A DNA stretch of 64,000 bases from Scheffersomyces stipitis CBS 6054. Its lineage: Eukaryota > Ascomycota > Pichiomycetes > Serinales > Debaryomycetaceae. Position 1 is the stretch's first letter. Every line of letters begins with the position of its first letter. The translations under genes were made by a program, and so were the position numbers. Where the stretch lies: the NCBI RefSeq assembly GCF_000209165.1, contig NC_009046.1:1-64000 (forward strand), in the 5' to 3' direction. The notes under the pieces are model-generated. The model ran no database searches. It was given only the letters and a program-made list of their open reading frames with translations, and was not told where the DNA came from. Positions 50,376 to 59,776 of the stretch are shown here, in pieces.

Positions 50376-51695
50376 ATGAGAATCACGGTTTCTGTCGATT
50401 CCACGGGCCAGATCGTTTCGGCCGATATCCCTGGTGAACTTCTGCTTGCTGACTTCAGAGCATATCTAGAAGCAGAGACCACCATTGAACCTACTAAACA
50501 GACGTTGATTCTCAATGGAAAGTCACTTCACGAAGAGAAAAAGACGTTGCAAGAACTTGGAATCATAGATGACGATCTCATCATGTTATCGGTGAGAACT
50601 GTAGCTGATGCTGATGCTGGACCTCGATCTGTAGCTGGATCTACTTCGGATCCAGAGATTACAGCCGTGGAGACACGTATAGAAATGATGCGACAACAGC
50701 TTTTAAGTAATCCTCAGATGGTAGAGCAGATTCGTTCACAACAGCCAGAATTGCATGCAGCTTTGAATGATCCAACACGTTTCAAAGATGCTATGATCCA
50801 GCAGATTGAACAACACAATTTGGGCAATGGCGGTGGCAACCAAGAAGAACTCAGGCGTTTGTATGAGAATCCAGACGATCCAGCCAACCAAGCGCGGATT
50901 TTGGATATCATTAGACAAGAACAGATCCAGGAGAATATGGAATTGGCATACAACATTACCCCAGAAAGTTTCACCACTGTGGACATGCTCTATATCAACA
51001 TTGTTATCAATGGAGAAAAAGTACAGGCTTTTGTAGATTCTGGAGCACAAACGACGATCATATCGCCGAGATTGGCCGAGAAAGTCGGCATAGACAGGTT
51101 AATCGACCGAAGATACAGAGGTATAGCCCAAGGGGTGGGCCAACAGACCATTGAAGGTAAGATTCACAGCGTTCCAATAACTATTGGAGACTCCAAGATT
51201 GAAATTCCATGTTCTTTTACTGTCTTGGATACCCTGGTAGATTTGTTGTTTGGCTTGGACATGTTGAAGAGACACAAGTGTGTCATTGATCTCGATAAAA
51301 ACGTGTTGGTTGTAGGCAAATCTATCGAAACAAAGTTTTTGGATGCCTCCGAGCTTCCAAGCAATGGTATCTTCGGAAAATCCGGAGGAACTATAGGAAG
51401 TCAATTGGGAGGGAATATTTTCAGCGATGCTCCCATGGCGACTCGCACTACGGCTACCGCTTCAGTACGCTCCAAGCCAGCAAATTCTGCTGCTGCCGAA
51501 GCTGCTGCAAAAAGACAGAATACAGGTGTTTCCCCAAGCGCATCTGATGTTTCATCTTCTACATCGACTTATAAGCCTAAGCCAGAGGATATTGACCATT
51601 TGATAGGTCTTGGATTTTCGAAAACAGAAGCTATATCTGCATTGAAGATGACTGAAGGAAATGTCGAGTTAGCTGCTTCTTTGCTATTCGGATGA
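50376..51695 (+). CDS. DDI1: DNA-damage-inducible ubiquitin-shuttle protease
   Basis: 439 residues with the full Ddi1 layout: ubiquitin-like domain (1-75), helical domain (about 100-185), retroviral-type aspartic protease domain (about 195-315) with catalytic Asp221 in FVDSGAQTTIIS, a low-complexity Ala/Ser linker (about 340-395), and a C-terminal UBA domain (about 398-439, IDHLIGLGFSKTEAISAL). It carries ubiquitylated cargo to the proteasome and cleaves polyubiquitylated substrates. Start is the ATG at 50376; upstream in-frame codons lack an ATG and would prepend hydrophobic residues to the UBL. Confidence 0.97.
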   Translation: MRITVSVDSTGQIVSADIPGELLLADFRAYLEAETTIEPTKQTLILNGKSLHEEKKTLQELGIIDDDLIMLSVRTVADADAGPRSVAGSTSDPEITAVETRIEMMRQQLLSNPQMVEQIRSQQPELHAALNDPTRFKDAMIQQIEQHNLGNGGGNQEELRRLYENPDDPANQARILDIIRQEQIQENMELAYNITPESFTTVDMLYINIVINGEKVQAFVDSGAQTTIISPRLAEKVGIDRLIDRRYRGIAQGVGQQTIEGKIHSVPITIGDSKIEIPCSFTVLDTLVDLLFGLDMLKRHKCVIDLDKNVLVVGKSIETKFLDASELPSNGIFGKSGGTIGSQLGGNIFSDAPMATRTTATASVRSKPANSAAAEAAAKRQNTGVSPSASDVSSSTSTYKPKPEDIDHLIGLGFSKTEAISALKMTEGNVELAASLLFG

Positions 51696-51794
51696 TCACT
51701 AGCTTCGTAGAATGTATATTAGAAATACTTAACAAGAAATATTTAGTACGATACTCAGTAGTCTCGGAAAACTTGTAGATTATCCTAAGTATAT

Positions 51795-52745
51795 TTAGAA
51801 ATAGGTTTTAAAGAAGGCCCTGTATGGGAATTTGGATCCCTCAGAGTCAATCAAGTCGACATCTTGTTTGCTCAAATCAAAATCGTAGATATTCAAGGCT
51901 TGGTCGATTCTTTCCTCTTTAGATGAAGTAGTAATGGGAAGGACATTCTTCTCCAATGCGTATCTCAACAAAATTTGGGCCTGAGTCTTCCCGTATTTCT
52001 CAGACAACTGTGGAAGCAACTTGGCTAAAGGATGATCGGCTACTTCTTTGTTGGACTTCTCATCTACAATTCTGAACAACGGAGTCAATGGTCCATATGC
52101 TTCAACCAAGATCCCATTCTTCTGGGAGAATTGAACAATCTCCTTATTCTGTAGATAGGGATGAAATTCAATCTGGTTTACAACAGGCAAGAACTCTTTA
52201 CCTTCAGTTTCACTGACAGGTATGATAGTCTTCAAATGGTCCACTGTGAAGTTGGACACACCGATGTATCTTACCGCACCAGACTTCTTCACCTTGATAA
52301 CATCTTGCCATAAGCTAACGAGATCGTAATTGTACTTGGTTTGTTCTGGCTTGAAGAATGGGTGGTGAATCAACAACAAGTCGATGTAGTCAGTGTTCAA
52401 TTCCTTCAAGGCTGACTCAACTAACTCCACGGGAGAGTGGTCTTTCTTTTCAGCCACTCTGCTGCTAGGGTTGTATTTAGTTGTGATCCAAAGGTCTTCT
52501 CTTGGTGTCCCGGATTTCTTTATGGCTCTTCCGACTTCAGGATGAGTGGTATATACCTCTGCAGTATCCAAATGGTTATAGCCTTTCTTGATTGAGTAGG
52601 AGAGCTTGTCAACAATTCTGTCGAGATTGACCTGGTTGTCGGGGTCTGACCTCTTGACCGATTTCCAAGCTGTACCAGAGCCAGCTCCGATAGTGATGGA
52701 AGTGCCAGATTTGGTCTTGAAGTTTGGGGTCAATTCTACTGTCAT
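51795..52745 (-). CDS. Aldo-keto reductase (YDL124W-like), copy 1
   Basis: 316 residues, aldo-keto reductase TIM barrel. Catalytic tetrad Asp60, Tyr65 (HLDTAEVYTTHPEVG), Lys90 (WITTKYNP) and His127 (LLIHHPF). The NADPH-binding tail is LPITTSSKEERIDQALNIYDF. It most resembles the alpha-keto amide/ketopantoyl-lactone reductase group (S. cerevisiae YDL124W). Start is the ATG at 52745. A tandem paralogue on the same strand lies 481 bp upstream. Substrate unknown. Confidence 0.9.
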   Translation of the reverse strand: MTVELTPNFKTKSGTSITIGAGSGTAWKSVKRSDPDNQVNLDRIVDKLSYSIKKGYNHLDTAEVYTTHPEVGRAIKKSGTPREDLWITTKYNPSSRVAEKKDHSPVELVESALKELNTDYIDLLLIHHPFFKPEQTKYNYDLVSLWQDVIKVKKSGAVRYIGVSNFTVDHLKTIIPVSETEGKEFLPVVNQIEFHPYLQNKEIVQFSQKNGILVEAYGPLTPLFRIVDEKSNKEVADHPLAKLLPQLSEKYGKTQAQILLRYALEKNVLPITTSSKEERIDQALNIYDFDLSKQDVDLIDSEGSKFPYRAFFKTYF

Positions 52746-53226
52746 GACCAATATACGAGTACTTCACTTAATGAAAATGAATAGAATTTAAGAATGTAGC
52801 TCAATGTAAAAATCCAGGAGGTAGCCTTTCGTTTGGAAATCTTGTTGTTATATAGGAAACTGATAACAGATTTGATATGATAACTGAGGCATTGAATTTC
52901 TCCTGTGGCTGAGAACGGAGCCAGGAACAGATTACCGCTTTTGCACTTCTTGCGGCTCCCGCTTGTGTCTAGTGGCTAGAATTAGTAATCTTTTCGAATT
53001 TGTAGCTAGTGTGTTTATTTGCTGAATTTTACTACTACAGGTTAATCTAATTTCTAAGTAAATGTATTAATATTGCAGCCATAGTTTATTTTTCACCCAC
53101 AGGAAAAAGTGTAGCATTTGCAATCTGTTGCGATCTTTTTGCAATCAGCGAAAAGATAATGCCATACAATGGATATACACCAATTTTAAGAATGTCCATA
53201 TTCTAGAAAGCGTCTGTAACATGAAT
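52746..53226. promoter_or_regulatory. Region between tandem aldo-keto reductases
   Basis: 481 bp with the promoter of copy 1 and the 3' end of copy 2. No other gene seen. Confidence 0.35.
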
Positions 53227-54198
53227 CTAATGATCATACTCCTCTACAAAGAATTGTCTGAAATGGTAGCTAGAGCCGGTCTTGTCGATCTCAGCTACGT
53301 CTTCGTCTGAAATCTCAAAGTTGTAGACCTCCAATGATTGTCTAATTCTGTCGAGTTTTGATGACGTGGTAATGGGTAAGATCTTCTTTTGCAACGTGTA
53401 CCTCAATAAGATCTGAGCATCGGTTTTGCCGTACTTTTCAGCCAACTTAGGAATGAGCTCCTTCAAAGGATGGTCCTCCACATCTACACCATTCTGCTTG
53501 ATTCTGAACAATGTACTAAGTGGTCCATATGCTTCAATCAAGATATCGTTCTCCTGAGCAAACTTGATGATGCCAGGCGATTGGTTCTGCAAATATGGAT
53601 GGAATTCAATCTGGTTGACTTTAGGATAGAAGTCAGGGTTACCAGCAACTTTGAACGTCCTTTCCAAGTGTTCCTTCGAAAAGTTTGAAACACCAATATG
53701 TCTCACCTTTCCCGCCTTTTTAGCATCAATGACTTCAGCCCAGGCGCTCTCCAAGGTCTGACCTCTAGAGACCTTTTCTTCAAAAAAAGGGGAATGAATC
53801 AAGAACAAATCTACGTAATCCGTTTCCAATTCCTTCAATGCTCTATCAATGAACTCAGTAGGACCACTAGAAATTGCAGGGAATGTACGGAACCCTGGAG
53901 TATACTTGGTGGTGATGAACAAGTCTTCTCTGGCGATTCCTGATTTCTTGACAGCAGCAGCAACCTCGGGATGGGTAGTATAGACCTCGGCAGTGTCGAT
54001 GTGGTTATACCCATTTTCAAGAGCCAATAAGATCAGATCTACCAATTCAGTAGTCAAAGTGTTCTGCTCTTCTTCAGGTCTTCCTTTCTTGAGCCACTGC
54101 CATTTAGTTCCAGTTCCAGTACCAAGGGTAATAGGTTTTCCAGACTTAGTAGTGAAGTTGTGGGTGAGCTCAACAGGCTTGGAGGCGGATTTAGTCAT
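53227..54198 (-). CDS. Aldo-keto reductase (YDL124W-like), copy 2
   Basis: 323 residues, same family as its neighbour: Asp68, Tyr73 (HIDTAEVYTTHPEVA), Lys98 (FITTKYTPG), His135 (FLIHSPFF) and IEFHPYLQNQSPGI, with the cofactor tail LPITTSSKLDRIRQSLEVYNF. Many segments are identical between copies (KTDAQILLRYTLQK versus KTQAQILLRYALEK), showing a tandem duplication. Start is the ATG at 54198. Probably a cytosolic NADPH carbonyl reductase; natural substrate not deducible. Confidence 0.9.
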   Translation of the reverse strand: MTKSASKPVELTHNFTTKSGKPITLGTGTGTKWQWLKKGRPEEEQNTLTTELVDLILLALENGYNHIDTAEVYTTHPEVAAAVKKSGIAREDLFITTKYTPGFRTFPAISSGPTEFIDRALKELETDYVDLFLIHSPFFEEKVSRGQTLESAWAEVIDAKKAGKVRHIGVSNFSKEHLERTFKVAGNPDFYPKVNQIEFHPYLQNQSPGIIKFAQENDILIEAYGPLSTLFRIKQNGVDVEDHPLKELIPKLAEKYGKTDAQILLRYTLQKKILPITTSSKLDRIRQSLEVYNFEISDEDVAEIDKTGSSYHFRQFFVEEYDH

Positions 54199-54734
54199 TG
54201 CTGAAAAATACTGTAAAACTGAAATAGCAAATATAACGACTGATATGAAAGAATATGCCCTCTATAAAATTCTGTCCATATTGTAGTTGTCTAGTTCCCT
54301 CCCTGGAAAATTCGCTTACTATTTATACCTATTTTCGTGGTCTACCTTATCAGAATGGAGCCGCACTTTTCCAAATGGGGTACAAATTCCGACCATTAGT
54401 AATAGTGTGGCCCTGCCTGGTCTTCAGATAGGGAAAGGATACAATTGATGAACGAAATATTACGACACCACAACACAACACACTATAGAGTTTTTTGGCG
54501 GATATCGGATGCATACAGAGATATAGGCATGATGTGGAGTATTGACAACGTTGGACACTTATACATTTTATTGAATGGCTAGTAGTGAAGTAATGTATGA
54601 ACAACCTTGGCATGTATCAACTCCAGTAGAAATCCCAATTTCAGAGTCGACATTTTCACAACTCTCACGTCTTCTGTTTATGTCTTAATAAATCGTAATA
54701 TTGTATACTAATCAAGTCGTATATATCAATGTAC
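54199..54734. other. Intergenic region upstream of copy 2
   Basis: 536 bp between the AKR start and the GDI1 stop. No gene recognised on either strand. Confidence 0.35.
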
Positions 54735-56099
54735 CTAAAGACCTCCGATGGTAGCCTCGTCCTGCAGTTCTTCTTCAGTAGTCGATCTCTTCTTCAACAC
54801 CAAGGGCTTGCCAGTGATACGGAAGTACAAGTCCTTGACGTCGTCCGTGGTTGACTCAAAGTGTGAGGATGAGTCGTAGCTTTTGGAGATGTAGATTCCG
54901 TCAGCGGTGCCGTCGTTGATGGGCTCGTAGATCTCGGTGATGCCCATCAAGGTATCGATTCTAGGACCCAATAATTTGAAAGCTGGTTCCAACTCAATGT
55001 GAGGAGCGTCTGTCTCGATAATAGTCGAAACAATAGCCAAGTAATAGCCCTTTGGTACAACACAGTGGACATCGGAGACAACAGCAATGTAGATATCATG
55101 TTTGCGACCAACTTGGTTCTGTGGAATGATGATCTGGACTGAGTCAGTGTCACCTGTGTTAGGAACTGGATGCTCCAAAATACACATAGCTCTGATGACT
55201 CTGGCACCAGTCTTTTTCACCTTTTCAGGAAAGTACGTAGGATCAGCAATAACGATAGGAGCCTTTGCTGTGCCTTCTTTAGTGACAACACCAGCAAACT
55301 TTTTGACTCCGTCAGTCTCGTCGTACAACACTTCGTCAATTGGAGTATCCAACATAAAGGTTCCTCCATAGATAGCAGATAATCTGGCAAATCCTTGAGG
55401 CAACTCACCCAAACCGTACAATGGATAGAGATAAGGGGACTTACCGTGTTTGGCTACTGATTGAACGTACAAGATGATACGTTCGTAAGTTGGACGTGCC
55501 ACATCGTTCAAGTAGTCGTCCGTGTGCCAGAGGGCCATGGCATGACCAATGAAGTCCTTGGTTCCATTCTCGAGTCCGAAATGGGTATAAATCTCGTTCA
55601 TGGTGTTGGTATCTAAGTTGAAACCCTGGTGGGTCGATGGCGTGTCTTCGTCATAATTCTGAATGAATTCCAAGAAACGCTTCATTCTTCTCTTTTCAAA
55701 GAGGCCCATCAAGTTAGATCTAAGAGCCTCGACCTCATTGGCAGGAACTTTGGCAATCCGGCCATTCCGGTACACATACGAGCCAGCAATCTGCTTGAAG
55801 TCGATATAACGAGTCACATCCGTGTGAACCAAGATGTTAGTCAACTCGCCGTTGGCCATCAAGAACTTAGGAATCAAGTCTACACACCAGTCCCGGTCTC
55901 TGCCCTTCAATTCCGGTCTCTGAGCCGAAGGTCTAAACTTGGTATACAACTGGGACAAGTTCAACGATGCCGATTCTCCACCGTAGAAGTCCTGGCGGTC
56001 GATGTGTAACACCTTCTTGCCTTCTACCGACAAGATCCCGGAGAGAATACATTCGGTCAAACCTGTGCCCAACACGATGACGTCGTAGTTTTCGTCCAT
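54735..56099 (-). CDS. GDI1: Rab GDP-dissociation inhibitor
   Basis: 454 residues. It extracts GDP-bound Rab/Ypt GTPases from membranes and recycles them. The N-terminal FAD-like fold motif DVIVLGTGLTECILSGILS (about 6-24) is followed by HIDRQDFYGGESASLNLSQLY, and the Rab-binding platform continues with RDWCVDLIPKFLMANGELT and LGELPQGFARLSAIYGG. Length equals family norm (about 450). Start is the ATG at 56099; six further upstream codons lack an ATG. Strong codon bias suggests high expression, as expected for this essential factor. Confidence 0.97.
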   Translation of the reverse strand: MDENYDVIVLGTGLTECILSGILSVEGKKVLHIDRQDFYGGESASLNLSQLYTKFRPSAQRPELKGRDRDWCVDLIPKFLMANGELTNILVHTDVTRYIDFKQIAGSYVYRNGRIAKVPANEVEALRSNLMGLFEKRRMKRFLEFIQNYDEDTPSTHQGFNLDTNTMNEIYTHFGLENGTKDFIGHAMALWHTDDYLNDVARPTYERIILYVQSVAKHGKSPYLYPLYGLGELPQGFARLSAIYGGTFMLDTPIDEVLYDETDGVKKFAGVVTKEGTAKAPIVIADPTYFPEKVKKTGARVIRAMCILEHPVPNTGDTDSVQIIIPQNQVGRKHDIYIAVVSDVHCVVPKGYYLAIVSTIIETDAPHIELEPAFKLLGPRIDTLMGITEIYEPINDGTADGIYISKSYDSSSHFESTTDDVKDLYFRITGKPLVLKKRSTTEEELQDEATIGGL

Positions 56100-56711
56100 A
56101 GCGAGAATAACTATCAAATTAATATAATTAAGATAAAATTAAAGTCAGTCTCAAAATCAATCTAATTGTACAATTGAATATTGTAGAGTACAAACAAGAT
56201 TGTAATTGTGGAATTGGAATTGAGGAGTCAAAATTATGATTCAAAATTGAGAAGACAGTAATGGTATAGCGGCTCAATTGGATTCAAAGCCAGATCACGT
56301 ATCGATAGTACTACCGTATAGTAATTCTCTGAATTGCGTGTCCACGTCAATTGCTGCTTGTTCAGGTCTCACAACTATTGCTAGTAGAAGGTATTTTAAT
56401 TTATTATGATTGTTCATGTGTTGAACTGCTCTCTCATCCCGTAATGATTTGGAGGAGTATCCTGCACGAGAAGCAAGCGCCGTGCCGCAGCTATTGGGTG
56501 CAAAATTCATGTGGTACGAAGTTTGAGCGCTATGTTAGCATAAGAACGAGAACTGAAATACTATAATATATAACGATTGGATGTGGAAGATCCATACGCT
56601 GTTGGTATGATTATGTACGTAATTTAAATATTTATCTGTTTCAGTTTCAAATCGTATATTTGTATTTCTGTTATTACAATTATTTATAATCTATACTGTA
56701 TTCACCACATA
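56100..56711. promoter_or_regulatory. GDI1 promoter and aminopeptidase 3' end
   Basis: 612 bp. Homopolymer-like AAATT tracts (56105-56230) lie just upstream of GDI1. No gene seen. Confidence 0.35.
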
Positions 56712-58139
56712 CTATACAACATTGTGGAAGCCTTCCTTGCCCTTAGCAAGCCCAGCCCTTACAATCTTTGAGATTTCCTCTGGATCAGAGGTAATGCCAG
56801 TGAAGTTTTCATATCCATCTTCGGTGACCAAGATATCATCTTCAATTCTAACACCTCCAATGTACCAGTACTTGTCCAAGACATCTTTATTGATGTACTT
56901 GACCTTGGTTGGGTCCTTCAAGGTGTCTTCCAACAAGAAAGGCGAGAAGTAAATTCCTGGCTCGTCGGTCAACACCATACCGGCCTGCAAATCTCTTCTC
57001 AATCTCAAATACTGCAACAAGGGATCTGGGTCGGAGTAATTGGGGTATCCTCCTACGTCGTGAGTATCCATTCCAAGTAAATGGCCCAATCCGTGTGGAA
57101 AGAAACGGGCGCTGACTTTAGACTCAAAGAGTTCATCTACGGTATACTCCTTTTTGAAAATTCCCAACTTCAAGAACTCTTCAATCATAATTCTGTGGGC
57201 TGTTAAGTGGAGTACATCCCAGCTGGCTCCAGGTTTGATCATTTCCTTGGTCACCGATTGCATCTTCAATACAGCGTTGTAGATCTCAAGATGCTCTTTG
57301 GTCCAATCACCATTAATGGGGAAACATCTGGTGACATCCGAGGCATAACAGCTCCATTCGGCGCCGGCATCTATTAATACCGACTTTTTGTCTGGAGTGA
57401 TTTCTTCATCGTTCTTGACCCAGTGCAAAGTCGAACAAGTTTCGCCAGCGCAGCAAATAGGATCATAACTCTGGTACTTTGAACCTTGTCTCAATGCATG
57501 ATACAAGAACTCAGCATGGATGTGGGTTTCGTTGGTTTCAATAGGAGTAGCAGACATCACGGCGAAATGGCAGTTGTCGGTGATCTTGGCTGCGTGCTTC
57601 ATCAATTCGATTTCGTACCAATCCTTGATCAAACGTGATTCGTCCAAAGCATAGAAGAAATCCTTGTTTCCGGGCTGCAAAAAGCCCTCATACTTTGTGT
57701 TGAACTTGTTGATGTCCGTGGTGAAAATTGTCACCTTGTCGTTGTGGAATTCTTCCAAATCAGCATGCAACGCCGATGCATATTTGATTTCGTCTGCATC
57801 AAACTTTTCGGCTGCAGCTTCAAGCGACAAAGGGAGCCCCAGCCACATGACATCTTCGTAATCTATGTCGGGCAAGTAGAGGGTCAAGTGATCCTTGACA
57901 GTGTTATACAACACGTGAGATCCTGGAATGTCACATCCAGTCAAGTAAAAGAAGTACCGATTTTGTCTGACCGGCTTGGTCTGGTCGCAGTAGAGGTACA
58001 ATTCCAAGTCTTCTCCGGAAACGAAGAAAGCACTGCCTTTGGCGGAAACTTCGTTCTTGTGAACCAAGTGGGAGTAGACCGTGCGGGCATGCTGTTTGGC
58101 TGGGTATTTCTTTCCGACTAAAGAAGGAGGACCGGACAT
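56712..58139 (-). CDS. M24B metallopeptidase, Xaa-Pro dipeptidase/aminopeptidase (YFR006W-like)
   Basis: 475 residues. N-terminal aminopeptidase-P domain (about 10-150) and pita-bread catalytic domain with the five metal ligands: Asp257 (VLIDAGAEW), Asp268 (YASDVTRCFP), His353 (HGLGHLLGMDTHDVGG), Glu393 (LTDEPGIYFSP) and Glu433 (GGVRIEDD). It cleaves X-Pro peptides, probably in the cytosol, close to human prolidase PEPD. Start is the ATG at 58139. It is divergent from RPN11. Confidence 0.93.
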   Translation of the reverse strand: MSGPPSLVGKKYPAKQHARTVYSHLVHKNEVSAKGSAFFVSGEDLELYLYCDQTKPVRQNRYFFYLTGCDIPGSHVLYNTVKDHLTLYLPDIDYEDVMWLGLPLSLEAAAEKFDADEIKYASALHADLEEFHNDKVTIFTTDINKFNTKYEGFLQPGNKDFFYALDESRLIKDWYEIELMKHAAKITDNCHFAVMSATPIETNETHIHAEFLYHALRQGSKYQSYDPICCAGETCSTLHWVKNDEEITPDKKSVLIDAGAEWSCYASDVTRCFPINGDWTKEHLEIYNAVLKMQSVTKEMIKPGASWDVLHLTAHRIMIEEFLKLGIFKKEYTVDELFESKVSARFFPHGLGHLLGMDTHDVGGYPNYSDPDPLLQYLRLRRDLQAGMVLTDEPGIYFSPFLLEDTLKDPTKVKYINKDVLDKYWYIGGVRIEDDILVTEDGYENFTGITSDPEEISKIVRAGLAKGKEGFHNVV

Positions 58140-58543
58140 GGTGAAAATTTAGTAGTCAAGGAAAAATGTGAAGAAAATCTAGGAAAATCTAAGAAAAACA
58201 ACTTGAATTTTCTGGAAGATAAAGATACCGTTCAACTCAGAGACGTTACAGAGTAGACCCTATATACTTGATGTCCTTATATAGCAGATCGGCGACCATA
58301 AGGCATTGAGGCATTTGGGAAGGGAGAAGCGAGCATCAAGAGAGATGAGAGCCGTGTCGTGTGATTTGTATCCCCTGACTACAATCATGTGATCTATGTC
58401 TGAGTGTTACTCTCATTTTCCATCAATTATCGCCACTAATCTTAAGCGAATACTCTTCTTCGATTCACGATTCTTCACCAATTATTCATTACTTTCAGTT
58501 CTTTTCTGGACCATAACCTACATATACTATACAAATTTGGACC
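58140..58543. promoter_or_regulatory. Divergent aminopeptidase/RPN11 promoter
   Basis: 404 bp shared upstream sequence. I found no clear GGTGGCAAA proteasome box; GGCATT repeats at about 58302-58315 are the nearest thing. Confidence 0.4.
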
Positions 58544-59482
58544 ATGGAAAGATTGCAGAGATTACTCGGCTCTGGTGCCGGACTTGGGGGAGCTGCTCCT
58601 CCACAAAGTGACGGGCCTGCCATAGATAATGCTGAAACTGTATACATATCATCCTTAGCGTTATTGAAGATGTTAAAACATGGCCGTGCTGGGGTGCCAA
58701 TGGAAGTCATGGGGTTGATGTTGGGTGAATATGTAGACGAATTCACGATCCACGTAATCGATGTTTTTGCCATGCCCCAATCAGGTACTGGAGTTTCTGT
58801 CGAAGCTGTTGATGATGTTTTCCAATCGAATATGATGGATATGTTGAGACAGACTGGACGCGACCAGTTGGTTGTAGGCTGGTACCATTCGCATCCAGGG
58901 TTTGGTTGTTGGTTGTCGTCTGTTGATGTCAACACCCAGCAGTCGTTTGAACAGTTGAACAAGCGTGCTGTTGCTGTTGTTATAGATCCGATCCAATCAG
59001 TTAAGGGTAAAGTTGTCATAGATGCATTCAGAACTATAGACACGACAACAATGATGATGGGCCAAGAACCTCGTCAAACTACTTCCAACGTCGGTCACTT
59101 GAACAAGCCGTCGATCCAGGCGTTAATCCACGGCTTGAACCGCCACTACTACTCGTTGAACATTGACTACCACAAGACATCGTACGAAACCAATATGTTG
59201 TTGAACTTGCACAAGAAGAACTGGCAGTCGGGCTTGAAGTTAGTAGATTACAACCATAAAGAGCACGAGAACTTGGAAAACACGGAGAAGATGGTCAAGA
59301 TCGCTGAGTTATACAACCAGAGAGTGCTGGAGGAAAAGGAGTTGCTGGAGGAGCAATTGAAGACAAGATACGTAGGCAAGCAGGATCCAAAAAAACACTT
59401 GTCCGACACGGCAGAGAAGTTGATTGAAGAGAATGTGACTACTTTATTGACCAGTAATATCAACGCCCTTGCAATTCAGTAG
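58544..59482 (+). CDS. RPN11: 26S proteasome lid deubiquitinase
   Basis: 312 residues, JAMM/MPN+ metalloprotease that removes ubiquitin chains from substrates during degradation. Active-site residues: Glu54 ([13 protein letters not shown]), and His115, His117 and Asp128 in [19 protein letters not shown]. The C-terminal region includes [19 protein letters not shown]. Codons 262 and 268 are CTG in the segment RV-CTG-EEKEL-CTG-EEQ, where other eukaryotes have polar residues, fitting serine decoding. Start is the ATG at 58544. Confidence 0.98.
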   Translation: MERLQRLLGSGAGLGGAAPPQSDGPAIDNAETVYISSLALLKMLKHGRAGVPMEVMGLMLGEYVDEFTIHVIDVFAMPQSGTGVSVEAVDDVFQSNMMDMLRQTGRDQLVVGWYHSHPGFGCWLSSVDVNTQQSFEQLNKRAVAVVIDPIQSVKGKVVIDAFRTIDTTTMMMGQEPRQTTSNVGHLNKPSIQALIHGLNRHYYSLNIDYHKTSYETNMLLNLHKKNWQSGLKLVDYNHKEHENLENTEKMVKIAELYNQRVLEEKELLEEQLKTRYVGKQDPKKHLSDTAEKLIEENVTTLLTSNINALAIQ

Positions 59483-59776
59483 GACATAAATAATGAATCA
59501 TTAAATAGTGATGAATGTACATTGCAAGACAAGTGTCTAATATGAAAAGTAATACTTAAATATGTGAAGTGAATACATTGTTTCATATAAGTAGAATTGT
59601 TGCAATTGCTTGAATTTCCAGAGAATTTGTATCTAAAATGCCAAAAAGTATTTATATGTCTGTTAGTTAACTACTGTGAGATTAAAATGCTTAAAATTAG
59701 TGTGCGAAAAATGATTGCAATTTTTCATTAAAACTGCTAAATTCAATGCTCTTTTATTCCAATTCACAACAATAAT

